Under the pieces are notes generated by a model that was not told the origin of the DNA, searched no databases, and saw nothing but the letters and a program-made list of their open reading frames with translations. Of a stretch of 64,000 nucleotides of DNA, positions 11,151 through 23,868 are shown piece after piece. Position numbers and translations under genes: made by a program. Position 1 is the stretch's first letter. Every line of letters begins with the position of its first letter. Source of the stretch: Camarhynchus parvulus (lineage: Eukaryota; Chordata; Aves; Passeriformes; Thraupidae); assembly GCF_901933205.1 (NCBI RefSeq), contig NC_044577.1:5653321-5717320 (forward strand). Reading direction: 5' to 3'.

Positions 11151-14100
11151 AACTGACAGCACCTTGCATGTTTGTACAACCAGCACAAATAACTTTTTCT
11201 TATACTTGAAAAAAGCCTTTGTAAGGCACACCTTGGTTTTAGTAACTGGTGGTTCAAGGGAGGGTGTTTGAACAAAGGTCATACAAATGGTGCTTCCTAT
11301 ATTTCTCGTTAATTTATGTGTAACAAGGCAACTTAAAGTGGTTTTAGGCTGATCATATCACATTGGATGAAATGAATATACAAATAATTGATTTTGATTT
11401 CTTTATTCTTGGAGCTGAATTTAGACCTGTAGTAGCTGTTGATAACAGTTCTCACTTATCAGGATTATTTATTTTTGTCTTAAGATCTGGACAAATGTAA
11501 GCACAGTAAGAGACAGATGTTAAATTCATCCCTGTCACTGTACTGTTAACATTGTACCAAACTCTGTGTTCCCTGTGTAGCTACATTCTTCACACAAAAT
11601 GCATAAGTACTGCTTCATCGTGCCCAAATCTCTTTGGTTAATGGCTGCTAAGTAACTCAGGTTATTTTGAAGACATTCATGGTGTAAAATGGCTGCATTT
11701 TATTGTACCAGAGTATCCACCTGGTAGAGGAACCAGTAAATCAATTTTCTGGCTGAAGATTTTCAATGCAATTTTCTCCACATGATCAAATTAGTAGCTG
11801 GTGAGCTTCTGCCTAAAATCTCTAATAGCACTTTGTGCATCTTCCTTTCTTTCCATCTGTCACCTTGCTTCCACAAAGTGCCAATGTGCCCATTTTCCTA
11901 CAAATCTGGTTACCATTCCAGCAGCCATCTGCCAGCTGTTCTTTTGAAGCACATCTGGAATCCCATGAACCCAAAGGTGGCTGTTTGGTGCTGGGGTCCT
12001 CACTGCAGCTACCAAATGGTGGGTACCACCTTGGACTGGCTTGCTCAATGATTGAGTGCTTTGAAGTCAGAAATCTGCCTAAAAGGGGCTGCTTTTGCCA
12101 AGGCAACATAATTCACATTAAAAAGGTGCTGCAGCTCTTTTCCTGATCCAGTTCAATTCCTTCATAACTTTCAGCTGCCTTTCTTTCAAGTGCCTTGGCA
12201 AGCTTTGTCTGTGGCCATGCTCAGATGCTGAGGCAGCAGGACTCAAGAGCCAGCATGTCTCAGCCTCAGATGTTATATTTAAATGTGTAAGTCAAACTTC
12301 AACCTCTGTCACTCGTATCAGGACATTAGCTGGCTGGGTGTTCTGCAGGAAGATTAAGTATTCTGAACAAAGACAAATCATGGGGATAAAAGTCTCTGAT
12401 TTACAGATTTATAAACTTTTATCTGACAAGCTTATTTGCATTTTCTCGTCCATTAAATAAGTTTACTTCTGATGACAGAAATATATGTATGCTTCTAAAA
12501 TCTATTAGATTAAATAATTTGATTGCATTCACAATGAGTTAAGACTATATTTTTGATTTCTTTCCAGAAAACCCATGTAGAGTAGTGATTATGGCTGCCT
12601 AAATCGTTTATTAATATGTTTGAACTGTTTATTAGCACAGAAATTAAGATGCTTCTGATATTAATAATAAATACTTCAAAGCAAGAATCCTCCTCATGAC
12701 ACTTCTGGAAATGCTTTTTTTTCCTATGCTGAGGAATACAAAGGGAAGTTTCTAAATCCAAGTGCAGTAGCACAGAACAACTTGTTCAATCTGTTATGGA
12801 GGTTTGACTAAAGCAGTTCCAGCCAGCTCAGAGTCCCAACCAACGTAATCCCAAAGGAATCATCATATTCTTCTTCCAGTCTGTCCTGTCTTTGAACCAT
12901 TTTGGAATTCTTTCTTTAAAATTTGGCAGAAGCCAGATTGATAAAGTAGGTCCAGGCACAGGCTTTGTATTCAAGCCAAATATTATCTTTGCCTATGCCA
13001 ATGCAATTAGAGTAAATGAAGTGGAGCTGCAGAGACCAGATCATCAAGAGTAAATCATTGCAGATCCTTTAACCTGAGAATGCTTACAGGACTGAGCCAA
13101 GACAAGTAGAGCTTTTGGACTCTGATCATTCATTGATATTTTAATTTTACTTGAATGCTATTTTTAAAAATAATTAATAACCAGTAGCACTTTGACTTTA
13201 ATAGTTTGTTATTTCTCCAATACTTTTTTTCTTAATTCAAATCAGAGCTAGGATCAGAATGAAAATATTTTTGAAATTATTCCTTTGTAAGTGGTGATAG
13301 ATTCTTCCCATACAGGGTATTGACTGAATGTCTTTTTGAACAGCTAATGAAATAAAAGTATTGATTTTGTTTGGTGTTTTTTTAGCTCTTTTTTTTTTTT
13401 TTTTTTTGCTTATTGTAGCCTTCTCTCTCTAAAAACTGTAGCCACAAACTTATGGGGAAAGCAAAGGTGCTTATCTTACAGTTTCTTTTGTTGAATCAGA
13501 TAGATCCCTGGGGACTGATTAAACATATAAAAGGATTAAAGTTTGGTGTTTTTTTTAAATATATTGGTTATAAATTAAGCCTTTATACTAAAAGAAACAT
13601 TAAAGTAAATTTTAGTGTAGTTTTTGTGCTTTTCCTTCTAAGCAGTAGTTGTCTCTGATCTAACATTGCATCTCTGTAGCTGAAAAATCACAGCTTCTTT
13701 CTGTAATTCAAATCGTCTGAATGCACACAAGATATCATTCAAATGCCAATGAGTAATGCTTGGGGATGCTGGGTTTACCTTTTCTGTGATATTTTCCTAT
13801 TTTAAAACAAGCATTTAAAATGCATTTAATTTTCTTGCTGCTTGCTCGCGTGCAAAAAAGTGATGCCCATCCTGTTGATCTTGTTCAGTCCAGAGAAAAA
13901 TTCCTTGATGGAATGGAATAGTTTAGAAAATGGCTTCCACCCCCCAGTTTAGTAATTGGATTCTTTTCAAAAAAGTTTCTCAGATCAGAAAAGTGACAAG
14001 TTTGTCACTCAGACTTGAAATAGAAGACAAAAACTATCAGGATTTTTTGGCTTTGTTTCTTTTGATGTTCCATGGTATGTTTAGCAAGAGTCAATCTCAG

Positions 14101-15624
14101 TGACTCCTTTTAAAATATCCGGTTGAAATGTTTGAGCTTTTCCAGCCTCGAGCTTCCTTTTCTGCAAAACCCAACTTTCAGTTTTCAGGGAACAAACCAC
14201 CAGCGCATGGGTGTGAAACCAGGAGCAGCTTCTGGTGCTTGTGTGGAGAAACTGGGCGGGGGGAATCACAAATCTGCTGCTCCACACAGAACATACAGTG
14301 TGATTTTCCAAAATCTCTTTACCTCAGCTTGTGATAAGGGAGGGCTCCAGGGCTCCAATAGCTGCTTTTTAGCCCAGAAGATGACTTAATGTCACTGATA
14401 TTTGAAAAAGAAGTTGCAGTTACACTTTCTCCATGGTTCTGCTCCTCAGGAGCAAAGGTTGCTCATTAGAAAAAGGCAATAATAATTTATAGCATCAATA
14501 TTTAATTTGAGGTTTTGCTATATTTATCTATTGGATTTGTTTATAATTGAAACTCTTAAATGCTTTGCTAGATAACAGTCATATTCTATGTAATATATTA
14601 CAAAAAATCATGTACAGAGATGAAAATGTGGTTTACATGGAATTCCACAACAGTGTTTTCTAGTCTCCTGTAGCAGAATAATTGAGATCTGCATCATAGC
14701 CAGAGTTTATCTGGATTTAACCATTTTGAATTTAATTTACTACAAGGTTCTATATTTTTTTCTGTTTTCTTTTGGATTCTTTTACTTCCCTCCATTTCTC
14801 TACAACAGGCTAGAATTTAATCACTCATTTTAGGGCAGAGTACTCTAAATCAAAGCCTGTAGTGAAGTGGTGAGGGAATTAGTGTTTCCAAACTCCAGTT
14901 TTCACCCTGATCTCCAATCTCATTCAAAAATCCTCTGTGAGGATGTTAAAACTGAGTCCTTAATCTGGTCAGAATCTACAAGGAAGCACAGCTGTGGAAG
15001 CAAATCACACATCAAAACTTTGGTGTTTTCACTCTGGGTGTGAAACGTGACATGTTAACACTGTACACTTTACAAAACTGTTATCATAAAAAACCCAACC
15101 AAACAAAAATCCTGGGGGAAGCTTGCAGCAAGGCTCTGAAAGCCCGAGGGATAACTGGATTTCCATAACTGTTAAATAAAAAAAAAGTCTAATGCACTTC
15201 AAGAACTGCAGGTCTATCTGTTATGGGACTTGCTGCAGTTGAACTAAATTGAAAATAAGCTGTGTTTTAAACACAGAAATGATAAATTCTGTAGAAGCAT
15301 TAAACAGTTACGTGGCTTAGCGGAGAGTGGCCATCCTTGGGAGAAGGAAAAACACGAACTTGTATAAAGATGAGACATCAGAGCTTGTGCTCTGTCATTC
15401 TGCTCTGGTCAGGAGGATTGTGCACTAACCAGAGGTTGTGGCTGTACAGGCAGCAGCAAATGGATCAATGGTTGATCTAAGAAATTGCAGAAATGATCTC
15501 CTGCCAACTTTTCTGCCAGCAGCTGTCAGAGACACTGTCCAAGCCTGCACACCCAGACTCTACCCCAGCAAACCAGCAGGACTGTGTTTAAACAAGTTCG
15601 TTTCGTGTTTTCCTCTGTCTGCAG
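11151..15624. other. Non-coding, no gene seen
   Basis: Overlapping frames at 11782-12146 and 14081-14389 occur on both strands and carry no domain. A 19-base poly-T (13389-13407) and an A/C tract (15088-15110) are the only clear low-complexity features. The last 190 bases form an open frame leading into the exon candidate at 15625. Confidence 0.5.
13389..13407. repeat. Poly-T tract, 19 bases
   Basis: The longest pure T run in the window, preceded by a shorter T run at 13377-13383. No retroelement body is recognisable on either side. Confidence 0.9.
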
Positions 15625-15713
15625 GCACTGCAGGGAACTGCCGTGGCCATACCAAGCAGAGCTTGGTACCAGAATACCTTGGCATGAACAGCAAGGCTTT
15701 CCAAGTCCTTAAG
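15625..15713 (+). other. Internal exon candidate, 89 nt
   Basis: The acceptor is a pyrimidine-rich stretch ending TCTGTCTGCAG at 15624. The donor is AAG|GTAAGTA, a full consensus, at 15714. The 89 bases between are GC-richer than the flanks. One frame is open throughout (reading ...GNCRGHTKQSLVPEYLGMNSKAFQVLK) and continues upstream to about 15438. The protein is not recognised and no partner exon of a known gene is seen, so a long non-coding RNA exon is at least as likely as coding sequence. This is the best-scoring splice pair in the window by eye. Existence as an exon is inference. Confidence 0.3.
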
Positions 15714-15963
15714 GTAAGTAAAGTTTAAAAATATAATATTATATGGTAGAAATAAAAAAAAAAACCCAACAAAACAACCCTGATCCCTCTCCTTCCCCCC
15801 CAAAAGATCTGTTTGTAATTGCTTTACCAGTGGAAGCCAAGCTTGGCTGATGTGTTATGAGAAAAGTTTAGGTAACTGTGAAGGATTTCAGTTCATGTTT
15901 TCTTGTCAGAATTAAGCAAACTGGTTTATAAGAACCATTATTAAATGAAATATTATGAAGTGA
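15714..15963. other. Short non-coding spacer with A/C tract
   Basis: An A-run followed by ACCCAACAAAACAACCC occupies 15751-15780. The rest is ordinary sequence leading to a CR1 tail. Confidence 0.5.
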
Positions 15964-16043
15964 TGTCCCTGTCATGGCATGGAGGGTGGAATTTAAAGGT
16001 CTTAAAAGATTCTTCCAATCCAGGGCATTCTGTGATTCTATGA
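15964..16043 (+). mobile_element. CR1 LINE 3' tail fragment
   Basis: The order CCCTGTCATGGCATGG, GGGTGGAATT, TAAAGGTC, TTCCAATCC, then ATTCTGTGATTCTATGA follows the last about 80 bases of the CR1 3' end in plus orientation. It is more diverged than the copies at 2.4 and 41.2 kb. Everything upstream of the tail is missing, consistent with extreme 5' truncation. Confidence 0.8.
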
Positions 16044-19000
16044 GTTCCTGCCCTTCTAAGTGAAGAGCCTTGCATTTTGTGTCTAGACACTCACTGCAAT
16101 AAGCACAGTCAGTTTTCTCAAAGGTGTTTGAAAGCTCTTAGTCTAAAACCTGCTGGCTGGAGAAGATTAGTGACCAAGGATGAAATGTTTCTTTCAAATG
16201 AATTAGACACCAACCATAAACTGCTGGAACTCAGTGTTAACCCTTGCAGTGCTGACAGGAGCACTTGGATCCTGGCAGGAGTCAATGTCAGCTTTGGGGT
16301 GTGCCATGCCTTTGGTGAAATCTCTGGGATCATTGCACTGTTAAAGGTTAGCATTATAAAGTTAAAAAATGAGATCTTAGATTTCCTGACACTTGAAATG
16401 TTCCTTACTGTGGATCCTGTACTCCAAACCATGTGCAGGTTCTTCTCAGGTGTGATTACACCATGGGGTTCTCTTTACGTGTGATCATTAAATGCTTCTG
16501 ATCTTAAAACAAATGGGGTTGAATAGGGCAGGGCCCTCCTGATTTTACTCTAAAAATGGATTAAAACATAAGAAGAATTAGAAAGTTGCGCCTCTAGTTT
16601 GAGGTTTCTAATTGAACTAAAAATGATATTTTAGAAGGGCAGGTAATAACATAGTAGTTCCATTTTTATGCTTCTATCTTTTTTAGCTCTTGATCTGTAT
16701 TTGTGAACTTCAGCCTTTATAGTACAGGTTCTGCTGGGAGGATTTCCTCAGCAGTGTGTTATCCACTGGATTTTTAAATTCTAGGTCCCCATGCCCATGT
16801 CCAGTAGCTCACACTGGGGTCCATATTGATTTTTCATCATTATGACTCAAGTTGTTAGTGTTGCTGTGGTCATTTAAAATCAGTACTACTTCCCCCCTGT
16901 ATTTCAGAGGTACTCTTAGTGTTGAAAGAACTGGTGTGTAGAAATATTTCACTAATAAAAATCACTTGATTTATTTAATTGAATTTCATAAAGAGCCTTA
17001 AGATATCTTCAAAAATATTTGGGTTTTTTGTATCCAGCACTGTGGAGCAGACAGTCAGTGTGGAGAGTTTTTGGGGTATAAATTGACCACAATGGTCTGT
17101 AATTAATGTTAAATACTTGCCATTTGAAGTCCAAGCAGTTTGATAGGGTGCTGTAATCACACAGTTATTTTTATTTCTTGTTTCAATGAATCTTTCTGTT
17201 AGAGTAGTCAGAGAACTTATAGAAAAGCAGCTCCTCTGAGATTTTGTATTTGTATAAACATTCTGTCATCAAACTCCTTGCTGGAATATTTACATAAAAT
17301 ACAATATGTGACTGAAAAATTAATGTAAATACATTTAAGGATGAAGAAACATAGTCACAAACATTTATTTCCATGTTCATCTAGATTAATTGTAAAACTG
17401 AGCTTCTTGGGTACAAGTAAAGCATCTTTAAATTCATCTTTATCCTTTGTAGTGAAACAAAGTATATGCTGATCTATTAGCCCCACTGGAAGTTTTGTCA
17501 CAAACATTTGGGGGTTACTTTAGCTAATATGACATCTGTGCATGATTATGCATCCCATCACTCTTCCTGGTGCTACTCTACTATTCCTCTATTAGAAGTG
17601 TCAGGACAATGCTGCAAACATAATGGTTTTAATCAGCCCAGACACAGTAAACAACTGTTCATTATGAAGATCAGAATAAAAAATGGCTTGAAGTCATAAC
17701 TTGTAAATAAAAAGCTGATCTTGTTAGTTAAATAAAAGGTTCTCAAGATACTCCTTATTTTAGGTATATTTTCCATCTGTCTCAGTTGATAAGGAACTTC
17801 TGGCAGCCTAATGAATTCTTTGATCACTCTAACTACTAAACCTGCATTTTAACTGATTTGGAATATATTCACACACATCTGTAGGAGTTTCTGCAGAACA
17901 GCCTGTTACAGAGAAAGTTCTCAACTTCTTTTACAGAAAGATCAAGTCAGAAAAATGTCATATTTGTATTCCTGTGGAAAAGAATAATTGAGTTGTAATG
18001 TTACTGTTGTATTAATATATATCTTGATCCTATTAAGTTTGCTTTGTTTAAAGTTCTGGAAGTTAATCTCAAGTTTTGCATACAATTCCTCTTATATTAA
18101 TATTATATATGTGAAATAACAGAGGGCAGCATGGGGGAATGAGGGGTGATGATGGCCTGTTTTGCTGTGTTGACTCTTCCAGCTGGTGCTGCCTGTCTAT
18201 GTGGAAATAAACAGAAATAATACCAAAGTTAGAAATTCTTGTGGAAGCTGAGTGATAATCAGAACTGTAAAAATGCAGCCATGAAAGCTGGCAGATGAGA
18301 TGGAATTCCTGGCATTATTGACAATGCTCAGTTGTTCAGTGCTTTCCTGGGTGGTCATTGTTAAATAACAACATATTCTCAGCTGCTTCGCTCCCATAGA
18401 AGAGAGGAAAGATTTGCAGCCTTGTGGTGTCATAGCCTTGTTCCACTTAGCTTTGGTTGCGGTGGTCAGTATGTGTGGGATCAGAAAACCGCTGGGCTCT
18501 GTAGAGAGGCTCAAGCAGTGATGCATAGCATGAGCTTTATTAGTTTGGCCTCCAAGTAAACCCTAGTAGTTTGATACTAATAATAGTATTTCTATATAAG
18601 GATTTTTATAATAAATTACAGATCTATTTCCATTTTCTGTATAATATTTTATGTATAAAATTTCTGTTTTATATATATAATAGAATATATATATATAAAA
18701 ATAGAATTTATATAATATGTATATTTTTGTGAGAAAGGTGGTTTTGTGTCTTGGTAGCATGTGCATTGAATTCTCAGAGGTGTCATTTCCAACAGAGGCT
18801 ACAGATGGTACAAACTGGATTTTATGGGAGGTTCTTTTCACTTCCACCAAGGAATGATGACACTCACTAAGGTGACTTAGATAATTTTATTCTGATTGAG
18901 GAGTCCAGAGCACTAATCTGTTCAGAGTGCCTGTGCTAGAAGGTGTAGGGTTAAATCTCTTTTTTTGTTTTTGCCCAATGTGGTGTTTTGTGTGAAGTAG

Positions 19001-19489
19001 CTGAAAATTTATTCTGTCAGAGAAAGGCAGGGAGAGAAGAATCTGCAATGTGGTAGCTAAGAGAGGAGAGATAAGGGTCTGCTGTGAAATTATCACTATA
19101 ATAGTTGGGACAAGCAGATATTGGATATTTTCACCCTTTATTCTCTGTGTTATTCACTGTCATGGTCTGCATGTACTTAATGATAACGAGAGACTGATTA
19201 ATTCCATAGTCCTGTGTCTGACTCTCATATGGAGGCAGAATAAATATTTGTAACAGGTATTTTATGACCTTATGCCCAGTGGAATACCAGCAGGGAGAGT
19301 GTGTTTAGAGGATGTGACCCTGGTTATCCTGGCATTTTCCTGGACTGTGGCTGTCAAGGGTTCAAACCTGCTCACACACTTTTTCCTCAATACTGAATTA
19401 CTGGCTAAAATCATGAGGGTAGTTTTTCTTTGCATTAACACCATTTCCTCTTTTCTTTTCTCCCTCCTTCAATTGAAACCAACCTAATT
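16044..19489. other. Non-coding, no gene supported
   Basis: A 135-codon plus-strand frame at 16077-16484 is covered by a 104-codon minus frame and shows no domain, so I treat it as chance. The other frames are shorter. AATAAA words occur but have no supporting exon. An AT-rich tract lies at 18589-18729. The rest is unremarkable. Confidence 0.5.
18589..18729. repeat. AT-rich tract with TA microsatellite core
   Basis: TATATATAATAGAATATATATATATA-like sequence lies inside a 140-base A/T-rich block. The short TA runs can pair with one another. Confidence 0.75.
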
Positions 19490-19541
19490 TGTGATTTCCT
19501 TGTGGGTCCCTTCCAACTCACTTTGTGATTCTGTGATTTTA
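19490..19541 (+). mobile_element. CR1 LINE 3' tail fragment
   Basis: CCTTGTGGGTCCCTTCCAAC followed by TCACTTTGTGATTCTGTGATTTT matches the final about 50 bases of a CR1 subfamily in plus orientation, including the repeated ATTCTGTG end. Its 'TTGTGGGTCCCTTCCAACTC' wording differs from the 'TTAAAGGTCCCTTCCAACC' type at 41.7 kb, which suggests a different CR1 subfamily. Confidence 0.8.
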
Positions 19542-20656
19542 TTTTCAAGAAGACAAATATTTTGGTGAAAAAATTTTTTTGCAAAGTAGAGTAAAATAAT
19601 CATGTGGGCAAGTTAAATACAGTTTTCTTTTTTGGATAAAACAGTTAAAAACCACCAAATAATTAAAAAAATATCTACTGACAGTTATCTTACATGGGAC
19701 TATGTCCTTCCGCTGTAAAGTTGATGCTGTGTCAAATCTATTCACTGACACTGAATCAAGCTCAAGTTTCCCTCTGTATTCCTTTTATACCAAAAATAGT
19801 AAAAGAACATCTCAACTAAGTGGTCCTCAGTAGCATCTTTTAGAGTAAGGATGTAGTTCAAACATGTCTCTTTGTTCATGTTCTACAAGCTGGAATTTGA
19901 TGTAATATCTATTTAGAGGACAAAATAACAATTGAATAAGATAGCAGATTGTTTAAAGCTTTTCAATAATCACTTAAGATTCAGGCACAGATTCTTGACA
20001 GACCTTGAAAGAGAAGATTAAACCATCTGGATGAAGATTGACAGGGAAAATAAGTAACAAAAGATAATTTTGCATGAGCTGGTAGATGGATTTTCTTTGT
20101 GACTGGTGACTTTCAGATCAAATCAGCAAGTGCCTATTTCAACTTACAGTTGTAAATCCCGAGCAAGTACCATTCTGTGTACTTGAATTCAAATTTTGAA
20201 TTTGAAGTGTGATTTAAAACATGTGCATATGATTTTGAGAGAGGTATATTTAAAAAAAATTGAAGATGAGCCTTTTAATACTCTCTCTCTAGATAACCTA
20301 AATTTGTCACGACTGAGGTACAGAAAAGTTTTTCCTGATTTTCAGAGGAGCTAGAATGATTTTTTAATTTCTGAGATAAACAATATTGGTAGTCATTTAG
20401 GATATTGTACAGAGAGACCAATATCTATTCCTTATTTTGTGATAAGGAGTAGATATTGTGAACTCAGCAGTTTAAGGGGAGGTATTTTACACTTTGAAAA
20501 ATTGAGTGTTTTGCTGACACAGCTCTCACCCACTTGGATTTAATGAGTGCTTGAACTGCTTATTCAGATGTCACGTATTTGCATTTTCTGTTACTTTCCC
20601 ACCACATCCAGAAGGCTCAAAGCAATGGGGTGAAGAGAAGGAATGTTTTAAATCTG
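19542..20656. other. Non-coding, no gene seen
   Basis: Ordinary AT-rich sequence with only a 68-codon minus frame at 19545-19751. No repeat body was recognised. Confidence 0.5.
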
Positions 20657-20806
20657 TGGTGGAGAACCACCAAGCCAACATTTACCAGCAGCTTGATTTT
20701 CAATCAAATGTCAGAATGACTTTTTTGTCACTATGTTGCTCTAAGTCAATATGTGTCCCATGGTGTGGGACACATATTTTGTGCAGGGGTCACCTAAGTG
20801 ACCCTG
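20657..20806. other. Cluster of three short stem-loops
   Basis: Hairpin 1 (20657-20672) is TGGTGG, loop AGAA, CCACCA. Hairpin 2 (20748-20778) has perfect 13-bp arms AATATGTGTCCCA and TGGGACACATATT with loop TGGTG. Hairpin 3 (20784-20806) pairs CAGG(G)GTCAC with GTGACCCTG across CTAA, with one bulged G. A 13-bp perfect stem with so short a loop is unexpected by chance in 64 kb. The stems are too short for a microRNA precursor. The cluster lies inside a 126-codon frame (20551-20931) of no recognisable family. Its function is unknown. Confidence 0.5.
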
Positions 20807-22239
20807 TACACTTCAGCTTTCAAAGGTATGGCTGCTTATCTCCTCCGAGCAATTATCTGCCTTGCCCAGTGATGCGTACTATGAGGCTGGAGCATTGTGA
20901 ATGTGTAATCAAAGTGATTCCCTCCCAGTGAAACTTGTTTTTGGACCTTGAAGACAGTTTATAAATTACTTTCAGAAGGTTTTTTTCCCCTCTTCTATTA
21001 TATATTTGGTAGCATCCATTTCAAATGCAAGAAGAGTGTGGTATATCCCCTGCCAGCTGGCTGGATTTTGCTGGGGATTGGGTAGGCAAATGCTTGATGT
21101 AGTTGATAGACCAACGGCACAGTGTGAAAATTCTATATTCAGTTGCTCTTCAGCAAAAAAAAGTCTTAAGTAGTAGAATAAACAGCACAAACATTACATG
21201 TCCTCCTTGGACAGTTGTTTCTTGACTCTGAAGTAAAATTGTCCAAAGTGAATATTTGCAAGCAGTCCTGTGATAAAATGAGAAACTTTTTTAGCTGTGA
21301 ATGTACATGCAACTTACCTAGAAAAAGGCTCAAAGTATTGAATCTGGGAAAGGGTTTTTCCTCTTCTCCCTGCCAAGCACTTTCATTTCATAATGTCAAA
21401 TTTAGATAAGCACATTGTGGCCTGACCATTAAATGCTGAACTGACATTAAGAAACAGGTTTGGGAAACAGTTTGAGAATCTCTGGAGCAGCAGATTTCAA
21501 ACAGGGATGCTGCAAAGTAGAGAGGGAAAAGCAGAGTGTTGGAGCGTGTCAAGTCTTGAATTTATAAATGTTAAGAGAGAATTCAATTTATCCTTGGTGT
21601 GAGTTCATCAGAATAATTTGTCTGTCTTCTTGTCTAAGAATAAAGAAGGTAAAGGTGTTTGGGGCATCTGGGCTTTTTTAGGTTGGTGGTGATTGTAAGG
21701 AAAACATACTTGCATGGCAACTTTTGCAAAATGTATGCACATCATGAATTGTGATTTTAGTATGCTTTTGCTCCCCAGATGAGTGGATATTTTAGAGAAA
21801 AGCTGCTTTAAAATAGTGGTATTTCCTCCTATGTCTATCTTTAAAAGCAGCAATAAATTTAATATAGTGGCTTAAATTTGTTTTGCCTCAGCTCAATAGG
21901 GAAAAAATAGAATAAGTACCTTAAAGGGGGAGTGGCACAGTAACAATTTCAAAAAAGTTCTCACTAATTTCAGTGGGGCACTATTTATGATCAGATGGAA
22001 TGGCAGAACTATAGATAAGGTTTTCCATGTTTTGCCCCCTGCCAGCTGCTTGCATCCAGCAAGTGCATTCATTTCAGTGAATGCAGAGTGTCACATATTA
22101 AGCTGAATGTCGTGTTTACTTCAGTGAAACTTTGATCTCCAAGCAAAAATTCCTATTGACATTAGAAAATAATTGCTAAAGTTTCATCATCTGAAAACAT
22201 TTAAGTACAATCTCATCTTTCCTTTCTGGCTGGCCAAGC
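20807..22239. other. Non-coding, no gene seen
   Basis: No domain is seen in the short frames at 20972-21190, 21215-21409 and 21608-21853. A small hairpin with 8-bp arms TGCATTCA/TGAATGCA lies at 22064-22085. Confidence 0.5.
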
Positions 22240-22640
22240 CACAGAATCTGTGCAAAGCAGATCTCTGCCCTGTGCAGATTGCCTTATTAATTCTGCTCAG
22301 ACCTCACTCTCCAAAAATCAGTGCACTGTTGTTTTCTCATCTCTAACCAAATATTCATCATTAATCTGCTCTGGAGTACAGCATGGTTTGTAGCGTGCCA
22401 GTAATACATCTGACATAAGCAATCAGGTGAAACATTATTGTAAGGCAAGCAGGCCAGAGAAACAATTTTTAAAATTAATAAGGGAATAAAATATGTGCAT
22501 TTTATAGATTTGTTTTTCTTTAAACGGTTTACAAAGAAATTGTTTTCTGTTCTGATAAATCTCCAGCATATTTCTTGCAATTTAACTGCCCCAGTGTGAG
22601 CTACTGTTCTAACAAGGAAAAGAAGCTCCAAAGCCATGAT
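22240..22640. promoter_or_regulatory. Candidate conserved non-coding block
   Basis: This segment has even base composition, few low-complexity runs and many TAAT/ATTA and ATTCATCATTAATC-type words, as in vertebrate conserved non-coding elements. A 116-codon minus frame (22287-22637) covers it but has no recognisable domain and no exon boundary. Regulatory function is a guess from composition alone. Confidence 0.22.
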
Positions 22641-23868
22641 CTCAAAATTTTGGGATTACTTTTACTTCAACATGGAGACATTATTGAACAATAGTTGATG
22701 ATCCAATGCAGAAATAGATATTTTCCTCAATATGAAGCATAATGGTGAATTTGGACTCCATTAGGAAGTTCAGCATTTTTAATCACTAGGGATAAACTGC
22801 CAGTTTGATAATGAACATGCTACTTTGACTAAGTGTTCTTAGGCAGATGCTTCCCTTTCATGGTATTTTTCAGCTTGAAGTTGATCTTCTTGGCCTTGAA
22901 AAAAAATACTTTTTGTAGTTTTGGACTTTTCTCTTGACATATAGTTATACCTGTCTGGAATAAGAAAGTATAGATTCTACCTTTGGGTGCCTCTGCAAAT
23001 TTTATTTTGGAGTTTGTTCATTATCCTTCTCTGATAAAAGAAGAGGCAAGGTGAACAAGGAGTTTGCTGTTTGCATCCACAGCATTGAAAATTCATGGAA
23101 AAATATTAAATAGTGACTTTTGGAAGTCTAAAGCTGGTTTAGTTGGGTGAGAATCCCAACTGAGTTGCTTTTTGCTGTAGCAATATACAAAGAAAATCTA
23201 TAACATTCTTTCTGGGCAGTTTTTGTTAATCCATTTTATTTTCTGCTTCCTTTCCCTTCTATGAATTTTATCTGCCTATTGCCATAAATGGATTCCTAGG
23301 GAAAAGCAATATATTTACAAACTCATATGGTGTTCTGCTCCTCTCATTCTTCCAGCCTTGTTTTTGTCAAGGAGGCCTCCTCAGCCTGATGTGGTTGTGC
23401 TGGATTTGACATGTATTATTCCATTCAAGTTGTTTCTTGCTGCCAAGTACTTCTAGAGAGAAAAAAAATCCACATGAAAAGCAACAACAAGTAACCTCAC
23501 AAACAAAAAACCCACTAACCCACACATGGGTTAGATGGGATAAAAACAAACCAGAGACGAGTATCTGGCTCTACATGCCAGGATGGTTTGTTCTTGAAGA
23601 GATCCTTTGTGGTGTCCCCAAATTACTTGTCACTGGATTCTATGGATGTGATGTATTGTCTCTTGCTTCCATCAGTAAAACCAGGTAAATCTTCATGACA
23701 TTTTCTTCCACACCTATTCATTTACAGAAAATTCATGGAAAATTAGTCAGAACACCAAGAATGATACACCAGCAGAATTTGCAACGGCTTCTCAGTGCCT
23801 GAAGTTTTTTTTTTGTAATTCCTGTAGATCTGCCTACCTTGGCTTCAGCAAGAGAGGAGATGTGCCCT
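22641..23868. other. Non-coding, no gene seen
   Basis: Contains an A/C tract near 23500-23520, followed by a perfect 8-bp hairpin CTAACCCA/TGGGTTAG (23515-23534). Frames at 23367-23688 overlap on both strands without a domain. Confidence 0.5.

Noticed and set aside
16077..16484. 135-codon plus-strand frame after a CR1 tail
   Set aside because: No recognisable domain, and a 104-codon frame runs on the opposite strand. It is not bounded by splice sites.
20551..20931. 126-codon plus-strand frame spanning the stem-loops
   Set aside because: Part of the peptide is dictated by the inverted repeats, and no family is recognisable.
22287..22637. 116-codon minus-strand frame
   Set aside because: No domain or exon boundary. 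The underlying DNA looks more like regulatory sequence.
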